Shown here: one piece after another, positions 56,753 to 64,000 of the stretch
Position numbering within the stretch: position 1 is the first letter of the stretch
How the letters are laid out: the number at the start of each line of letters is the position of its first letter
Assembly: GCA_949130485.1 (NCBI GenBank)
Contig: OX422184.1
Location: 10,857,996-10,921,995, forward strand
Length of the DNA stretch: 64,000 nucleotides
Source: Agelas oroides
Taxonomy: Eukaryota; Porifera; Demospongiae; Agelasida; Agelasidae
Direction of reading: 5' to 3'
The notes under the pieces: model-generated
Seen by the model: the letters and a program-made list of their open reading frames with translations, nothing else
What the model was told of the DNA's origin: nothing
The model's database searches: none
Program-made: the position numbers and the translations under genes

Positions 56753-56821
56753 GTGTTGATTTTTACTTGGCTGACGGAGAGAGGGAACCAACAGGGACTC
56801 TTAGCTGGAGTGCTACTTCAG
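56753..56821 (+). CDS. Candidate exon, 23 codons
   Basis: Bounded by GGTAAAG| and TTCAG|GTAAGC, phase 0 at both ends, encoding VLIFTWLTERGNQQGLLAGV then LLQ. It joins in phase with the exon at 57,496. Another frame of the same stretch is also open, so the assignment rests on phase alone. Confidence 0.35.
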
Positions 56822-57495
56822 GTAAGCTTAGAACGAAAGTAGCATGAGCCTTTTTAGTCATACCATTCAAATGGCCAGCAATGCCAGACTTGCTGCCTGA
56901 AGAGCTACCCACCGTGCTGCTTTTCTCACCAGCTTCCTAGTATATGGTGATACACTGCGCTAAGTACTTCCCATGGTCTACTAAAATGAGGCGGGGCCAA
57001 TTACGGACCTAGCTGCATGCGAGGGCACCATTTAAACAGCTTTACAAAAGCGCTCATTCTTTCAAAGGATACAAAAGTTCATGGGCTATGTTGCTACGTT
57101 GAATGAGAATTTTATTAAAGGGTTAACTGAACTTTCAAAGGCCATACTGAAGGGATATGTAGAACACTAGCCTTTTCTTTTTTTTACATAGCCTATGATG
57201 TGCACACACATGCACACACACACACACTCACACAGCTTATCATAAGGATCGAACCCGGTAGAGTGCCAACTGTAGAGGTCCCACGGAGACTACCGTTTCC
57301 TTACGACCAGATGATGAACTAGCTGAAACTGAAAACTTGAATCCAAACTGTGTTTCTTATAAACTGAAATACTTGAATCCATGCTTTTTGGATTTCTTGT
57401 GGTCAGACTACCCCGCTTTCTTGAAGCCATTGTGCTGTTTATACAATCATTCATGCAAATTGCCCACAAATTGGATTAATCGCTTTCCACCTTAG

Positions 57496-57605
57496 GAGCG
57501 CATTGCAAAGATCACTGTAGCAGAGCTAGAACACTATCCAATCCATAGTCCAGTCCATAATCACGTCCAGAGTCCAGGTTTTGTACCTACCTGTCAGTTT
57601 GCCAG
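57496..57605 (+). CDS. Candidate exon, unknown host protein
   Basis: Acceptor CCACCTTAG|GAGCGC, donor GCCAG|GTAAGC, 110 bp. The frame ERIAKITVAELEHYPIHSPV continues HNHVQSPGFVPTCQFA and ends with two bases of a split codon. Good splice sites and natural composition suggest a real exon; the next exon was not found. No family is recognised. Confidence 0.45.
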
Positions 57606-60600
57606 GTAAGCGACCAAGTTAACATTTCAGCAAGCCCCAGGGTTTAGGCTTGTGTCACCTGATTCTTTCCTCCAGCACCAGGTTGCTAGGGGCAACATTC
57701 ACAAGGGTTTCCTTGGGGGACTTATTACATCAGACAAGTGCCAAGTTGGGTTGAGGCAAGGTTGTCAAATTTTCACACCCAATGCACCAGCAAATTTGGA
57801 GTGGAAAGCCCTCTGCATCCCTTATCACGTTTCTCATCCTTAGTAATCATAAGTCACTTGCCATTATTCCATTTTACAGCAGATATAGTTAAGACACGTT
57901 GCAATTAGTTCTACTCGTACTACCTTACCACATACAGTAGTAGCCCCCCCACCCCAACATAGTAGCACTTCATATCAGGTGGGGCCTATCTCACCAGCAG
58001 TGTCCCCCCTCTGTGCCTCTAGCTTTCCAGTGTTATTCATGTTCAAAGATTTGGTTGTTAAGCAACATCCAACAAAGCCATATAGAAGTGGGCTTGCACA
58101 AGTCAAGCAGATTAGGAGTGCAGAAAATGCATATAACTAATTGTGTTAGTCTGGGCTAGGGACTTAACCGTATAGCAGAAAAATATTGGTTGTCTAATGT
58201 CTGTTTACTCAGTCAGAAATGACGTTATACAGTTATACGTATATTTGTGGTATAACATCCAATCCTGCACACCTATGCAAGTTTGTCTTACCACCTAATG
58301 ACTGCCAGTCAGTGGCATAATGGCTACTGGGAAACTCTAGTTACAACCGAAACCAAGGACACTTTATTACTAGTATAGGTTATACAACGAGGTGGAGGTC
58401 TCTACGTAGAGACCGAAACCGAGTTATATAACCAACTTGTACCATGGGGCATAGCAACGCGCATATGTAGTAGAAGGGTATAAAAAGCGGACAGTTTGTC
58501 ATGCGCTTAATACAATAATTTTTGCAGTACTACAAAGCTCTCTGAAGGTGACAGAAATGCGGAACTCCTGGAAACTTCATTCTGTCATTCGTTACTCGGC
58601 ACAGGAAACTGAGCACGTTCTCGAGTGAGTGATTGTAGCTTGTTCGCTGTTGTTTTCTTGACACAGGGCCAGGGGTTAGTCAACAGTCTGCAGCTCAGGT
58701 AACTGCGCTCTGTATGAGGTCGTCGAGCTCGTTCACCATGTTCACAAGTGTGCAGTTGGTGCTCGGCAGACGCCGTGATCTTCAATGAACTCTGCTCCAT
58801 TACCTTATCAAGCACCTCCCCATGTGCGTCGTCTGGGAACGAGACAACCCAGCGTGCTTCACTCGGGACCTTCCAGAATGCATGCAGTGCCATCACTTTT
58901 CATGCAGAACAGTGACTAATTTTTGTATTTTCACAGTGCAACAACAGTGTAAACATCTCAGTTGTTTAATGTTTACTTCTGTATACAATCTTAGCTTACT
59001 GTATACTCACATTGGCTTGCTGTATACAAGCTCAAAGTAAATGTGATTGCTTTGAAAACTGTGCCCTCTGGTACAGGTGAATAAGTTAGCAGAAGAGGTG
59101 AATAAGTTGGCAGACGAGGTTGGTATGAGATTTATTAACCTGATATAAAGCAATCTGATTGGTCAGAATTATCAACCATGGTACAACGTGGATTGGAAAC
59201 TCCCGGAAAATTGATGACGCTATCCTTGTTGCGGTAGTAAAACGGAATTCCGTTTCACTAACGTATTCTTGCAAACATGGCTAATGGCTGTTGGATAACT
59301 ACCGATTTTTTCCAAGCATATAATATTCACAACAAAAGTGCACTGTTACACAGTTTAGGGCATTGTTAATTAAATGGGGCATAACATTTGATTGAACTTG
59401 CATCCAACAGCTCTCCGACCTAACACAAAGTTCCCAGCTCAGCGGACTCAACATTCACCTCGTAAAACTATTTCCGTGACATAGCCTTTACGAAACTTAG
59501 TTGGTTACACAGTTGTATGTATAACATAACTGTATGCACCACAACATGGTTAACTGCTCGTGGGTCTCACAAATCTAACACAAAAATATATATACACATA
59601 AAAAGCTTTATTCGCTGCATCAAGGTAGTAACGAAAAACCAAATCACGACAAATGCCACTGCGATATCAAGTACCGAAACGGTAGTCTCTTTGCACGCAA
59701 AATCAGTTCTCTGGATGGCTCACGCAAGTTGCAGCGACGTCTCAAAGTGTCCGTTGGGGGGAGCTGGTTTCCGTAAATCTCTGTTACACTGCGCAACAAG
59801 GTTAGTGTCACGTGTGTATATTACCTAAAGTACTTAGTTTCCAATCCACGTAGTGATAAAGTATCCTTGGAGTCACTTGTACAACAGGAATTTGAAGGGC
59901 TCATGTATTCTGCAGACTTGCGGACTCACAGACTCGCACCGGAAATAACTTTACAGCTGGAATGCTTTGTTCTTTGCCGATACTGCATGCATGTGCAACA
60001 AGTTCTCAAACGAACCAGGGACTGCTACTGGAGCTGTAGATATGTAAGGCCACAGGTACTGGAAGTAGTCCACGTATCAACGACAGAGTTGGCATGTAAG
60101 GTTGAGCAACGTTCTTAGCTAGTCGAGCGTAGCCAGACTAGCCTCAAGATTTATCTACAGATAGCTTTCTGCACTACAGGGGTCCATACTCGTTTGTAAA
60201 TATGGCCACGACCAACACTCACTAGGCAGTACATCTAGGGTACGATGACTTGACTTGCCATCTTCTCTAGCTCTCTTTGCTGTCACAATTCGCGTACTGA
60301 ATTAATCTATTAGTAGCCCACCCCAGTGCTATTGTTTACACTTTGCTTGATATGGGCATTAAATAGAAAACTACATGTCCATACCTGCAATCTGATTGAC
60401 CAGTTCATCAGTAAACATAGGAAAATTAACTCTTGTACACAGTGCACCCAGGCATAAACTTCCCATGAAGATGAAGTTGCTCAATGTATTTGCTCATATC
60501 TCAGAAACAAATTTAAATTTGAAGAATATATTCAGCATGAATTAAACTACACGAATCAACCTTTTTTAGACATAGCATTCCATTGCTAGTGCACATGCTT

Positions 60601-60614
60601 TCTTCGGTAAATTC
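57606..60614. other. Long stretch with only minor features
   Basis: No gene is supported over 3 kb. Seen: a perfect 18-bp palindrome GGTCTCTACGTAGAGACC at 58,397-58,414; a MULE-like terminal fragment (GTCTGGGAACGAGAC) at about 58,829-58,844; and a shared TTTCCAATCCACGT / ACGTGGATTGGAAA pair at about 59,840 and 59,183, possibly ends of a decayed inverted-repeat element of about 0.7 kb. Open frames at 58,585-58,896 and 59,867-60,118 show no recognisable domain. Confidence 0.4.
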
Positions 60615-60933
60615 TAGGGCTGGGAATTGGCTGAAATTCTGAAATCGATTATCAGCAGTTCCAAATCAATTGATATAATTGATTAAAATCAGCAGAAGTA
60701 TTAGTTAATGAAACCAGGAAGTTCCACCCACTTAATTCCACCCTTTGGCACCTCCTTGTCAGCCATTCAGTTTGACGCAACTGGAACAACACTATACTCA
60801 CTACTGAAAGTCTTGTGGCTTGTAGTCTTCTGCATATGCGTATACCGTGATTTATCGGTTTGGAACACTGTAACTCGATAATCGGAAATTCTGAGAAATT
60901 GATTACGATAATCGATTAATTGTCCCACCCCTA
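60615..60933. mobile_element. hAT-like MITE (TAGGG-TGGGA ends), 319 bp
   Basis: Left TAGGGCTGGGAATTGG and right TTGTCCCACCCCTA are inverted, with AT-rich arms around ATCGATTA. Ends of the CAGGGGTGGG type are frequent on hAT elements. No 8-bp target duplication was confirmed. Confidence 0.5.
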
Positions 60934-61042
60934 GCACTGACAATGTTCCTGTAAAAGCTAGCCCTTGAAACTGCATTTCTTGCACGTTTGTGATGCACAC
61001 TGACTGTGACTGTTACATCATATATGTGACAAGGTAGCCAAG

Positions 61043-61572
61043 TATCGTATAGCAGGTTATTCCATGGGGTGCTAATTTTCATTATTTTCATGGTTGACCC
61101 TGGTGTCACGAAATTTTCCACCCACAAAATTTTCCACTCACACTGCAGCTCTGTCTACACGTGCTAATGTTCGGACTGGGCAACATTTTTTATAGCTCTT
61201 GTTCGCTACTTGTGCCCTGTTTGACAGTGCCCTTGATCCGTTGGGTCGCCTTTCTCAAGCTGTCCTGCATCAGGTGATGGAGGAAGTGAACAAGGCAGAA
61301 GCACGACCAAAACACAGGGCCAGTACCTCTCGTTCAGGTATGCGAGCACCAACGGAGTTTGTGCTTTGTAGACGTGGTAGCCTCCCACGCAAGACTCGAC
61401 ACTGAAGCGCTCCATCTCTAGACTCTTTCCGGCTAAGCTTTCCTTGTCGAAACCGCATCACGTGCAGTGTACTGAGTTCCATGAAATTTAAAACCACAAA
61501 ATTTAATTCTGAGGGCCTCTTCCAGCTTTTCACGAAAATTTCCACCCACGAAAATAACTTGCTATACAGTAT
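61043..61572. mobile_element. MITE with CGTATAGCAGGTTATT ends, about 530 bp
   Basis: TATCGTATAGCAGGTTATT at the left and AATAACTTGCTATACAGTAT at the right, with inner arms rich in ATTTTCCACCCAC / CACGAAAATTTCC. TA adjoins both ends. A 47-codon stretch inside (61,196-61,336), bounded by AG and GT, reads LFATCALFDSALDPLGRL and could be a captured exon; low support. Confidence 0.6.
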
Positions 61573-62448
61573 ATTACTGCATGAAGCTAAGAAGCTCTTT
61601 GTCAGGGCTGTTAGTATCAAGTTGGAAACAAGTACCGTTGTGAATTGTCAAATGAACTTACCTTAGCAATTGGCTATTGAACAAGTATGCTCAGTATGGC
61701 CTGGTGAGTTTCTTCACCTACATGTGGGCATTTAGATGAAACTAATACTCACTCAGGCTCACCCCAGGATGATGCAGCATCTTTCTAGCCTACTACTGTC
61801 AAGTCCCATCTCACACAATCATGCAACATCTTCACTTCACTCTCAATCCATGAGCTTAGCAGGGGGAATCCCTGCTATGTATTAGTGGTCATGCCAGGTG
61901 CTTACCTGAAGCAAATTTCGTCACTGTTCTGCTTTCTGTCAGTGAGAATGAGCATGACTGCCAGGCCATTGCTAGACTATAGTGTTGCCATTAAAGAGAG
62001 TGAGAGTGAAGACAATTTTAGCTGAATGTGTTGGCAGCAAACATGGCAACTTAGTTTCTGATACTTGTAAATCTATGCTATGAGGCTGACAATCGCATTA
62101 CAAGCTCTCGGCTTAGTTGTCTGAGCTGAAGTATAGTGCATCCCGAAAGTCCTTGAACAAACGTCTAGCGTCTGGACGCGTCTTGAGGTTGTGTCTGCGC
62201 TCATCTGCGTGCATCTGCGTTTGCATGTTTACAGTTGCGTGCCTTCCACCGTCAAGTCTAACTTTTGACAGTATTTAGGTCAAATGCAAGCTATCGACAT
62301 GAGATAAAGACCATCGTACACAACATATTTTTGCTTACAAGTTACAAGTAAGGCCTATGGATAAAGTATATCCACAAATGAAGGAAAGCTTGCAAGGTAC
62401 AGCTTTAGCAACACTAGTTAACCGATTATACGCGTCACAGCTGCAGGT
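61573..62448. other. Non-coding stretch, nothing recognised
   Basis: About 875 bp without supported features; one weak GCTCACCCC fragment near 61,755. Confidence 0.4.
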
Positions 62449-63402
62449 GAGCCTTATCACATCCGTAGGCTATTAGCAACAGCTTTGATATCCCGTCTGT
62501 GGTTAGATTGGGGCATTCCCTAGTAATATGTGGGGTTTGGTCTAGAAGCCATCAAGGGACGGAGCACAGTGAATGCCTGAAACCATGATGTTGGTCAATC
62601 GGCTTGATCGCAAAAGTGACTTGTTTGCTATGTTTTCTTCTGAGCAGAGACACAACGCTAAGTCCGAAGGTGGAGTGGACATTAGGCTCCACATATATAT
62701 CAACAGTTCTGGGATTGCACCTTGCTGTCAACGAGAAAAGCCAAAGACGTTACACACAATATTTCACATCTCAGATGCTTAAAAATTTAGATAATTATAT
62801 ATTTTTATAATGTAGACCTCACGTGACACCAAAATCTCCCGCGTTTGAGGTTACTTACATTCCAGTGAAATTAGCGTATAATCGGTTAAGGTACGTACGT
62901 ACATGTTGGAATCCTAGCTACAATTGTGGAACAGATTCAAATCCAGTTGATCAGCACGCATGTGTGTGTGGGTGCGTGTATGTGTACGTGTGTGTGTGTG
63001 TGTGTGTGTGGCTTGTACACATGGGAACAGGAAATCAGATTTAGCCGATTATGTGATAGACGCTTATAAGTGTCATGGTTGTACTTGAGCTTTATTACAG
63101 CCGTAGGCTTTTAGCAACAAGCTTTGTATCTGGTCTGTGGTTAGAGTGGGGCCTCTCCTAGTAATATGCAAGGTTTTGTTCGGAAGCCCCTCGAGGGCAG
63201 AGCGTAGTAAGCGTGAGAGGCCATGTAGGTCGTCAATCGACTCGATCGCGAAAGTGACTATTGGCCATGTTTTCTTCTCAACACCTATGAGGAGAGACAC
63301 AAGGCTAGATACAGACGTACAGCGGATCTCAGGCTTCATACGTATGAAGACAGTTCCAAGGCTACATCTCGTTGTCAACAAGAAAAGCCAAAGATGGTAC
63401 CC
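62449..63402. repeat. Diverged 310-bp direct duplication
   Basis: 62,449-62,757 and 63,089-63,402 align along their length (shared blocks CGTAGGCT-TTAGCAACA, TCTGTGGTTAG, CTAGTAATATG, GCGAAAGTGACT-like, GAGAAAAGCCAAAGA). Both can be read in one minus-strand frame with matching residues: VTFAI..ID...G, then LTTD-I-LLL-AYGC-KA. The second copy is open for 134 codons, the first has a stop. A (TG)n tract lies between them at about 62,988-63,010. Confidence 0.6.
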
Positions 63403-63477
63403 ACAGCAAACAAGCGTTCTGTGAAAAGCAGCTGTCGTGTGCTTCACAAAAAAGGTAAGTTGGGGCGCTAAACTCAT

Positions 63478-64000
63478 TTTTTGGGGTAGTTTCTGTGTAG
63501 AATGTACCGTAGTATTTACGTACTACAGTAAGGGTTTGGCATGTATGGCCTGGGTTGTGCTGATGTTCCAAGGGGAAGAGCTACCTTGCATACAGATGTC
63601 TTACTGAAATGTAGCAAGAAGGTAGACACGCAAAAAGGTGGCAAAGGCATTGGATATGTGTTCTTAGCTCCTAGATGGAGACAGCCCAGTAAATAGAAAG
63701 AAGTTGGGTGGCTTTGTTTATCTAAAAATAAAGCATCAGAAAAGTTGAACATAGCTCTCCACAGAGTTACATTTTAAAAGCTTCCTGTCGCTTAATTTGT
63801 ACCTAGGTAAGTGTAACTATTCTAGCGAGCCAGTAGCTAATTGCGTACTTCACCAAACTGTCTAAAGTGATTTGTAGCTCAATATAGCTGTGCTGGATTG
63901 ATAATCTGCTACCAGAAATGTGTAGCTACCAAATTGTAGCCTGTGAATGGTGTACATACCTTAGTCTTCGTACAAGGCTCAAGAGCTGCAAGTTGTGGGT
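63478..64000. other. Window end, nothing recognised
   Basis: About 520 bp of AT-rich sequence without supported features. Confidence 0.4.

Noticed and set aside
57225-57275. tRNA-like GGTTCGATCC on the minus strand
   Set aside because: The expected T-arm stem and acceptor stem do not pair; no anticodon arm could be found.
1-64000. Toxin genes, intact capsid or envelope genes, operons
   Set aside because: None recognised on either strand.

Overview
The window looks like a piece of an animal nuclear genome, most likely a demosponge. The reasons are small exons with GT/AG borders and short introns, no operon or bacterial signals, and a very high load of short inverted-repeat transposons. The transposase-like families present (a C2H2/MH-LLEG family, pogo/Tigger with a PHD-like tail, piggyBac, hAT, CACTA, Penelope, BEL/Pao) are common together in sponges and cnidarians. 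The species call is an inference from recall, not a database match. No rRNA, tRNA or CRISPR array was found.

Layout. 1-15,070 (+): the exons of one transposase-like gene, spread over 15 kb with matching splice phases; its introns are full of MITEs and dispersed repeats. It has at least one frame slip and a divergent 3' end. 15,070-19,350: repeats and MITEs. 19,505-21,140 (-): 3' part of a BEL/Pao LTR-retrotransposon polyprotein (fossil). 21,500-26,200: a MITE, a roughly 200-bp minisatellite and homopolymer tracts. 27,240-28,590 (-): two 5' exons of a second copy of the gene at the left edge. 30,391-30,715 (-): CACTA/tnp2-like transposase fragment. 33,740-35,970: hAT end and hAT N-terminal fragment (+) facing a decayed DUF3987-like gene (-). 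36,913-38,115: an unusual 1.2-kb element whose two ends carry inverted arrays of ATGCAT. 39,780-41,523 (+): decayed piggyBac. 42,368-45,859: inverted CTCTACC-type arrays and the four parts of a pogo/Tigger-like transposase lying in order but on alternating strands. 46,115-49,330 (+): Penelope-like element with a second copy of its 5' region downstream. 50,760-51,647 (-): coiled-coil protein with a Tudor-like tail. 52,567-57,605 (+): candidate host gene with an N-terminal membrane segment. 53,682-55,863: a cluster of four MITEs, one nested in another. 57,900-64,000: mostly non-coding, with two further MITEs and a diverged 313-bp duplication.

One theme links the window. A family of non-autonomous elements with ends TAG(C/T)CTCG...CGAG(G/A)CTA recurs at many sites, and nine have recognisable 9-10-bp target duplications, as expected for Mutator-like (MULE) elements. 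I found no MULE transposase here. Most coding sequence is transposon-derived; only short candidate host exons are seen (6,938-7,611; 29,357-29,497; 52,567-57,605).
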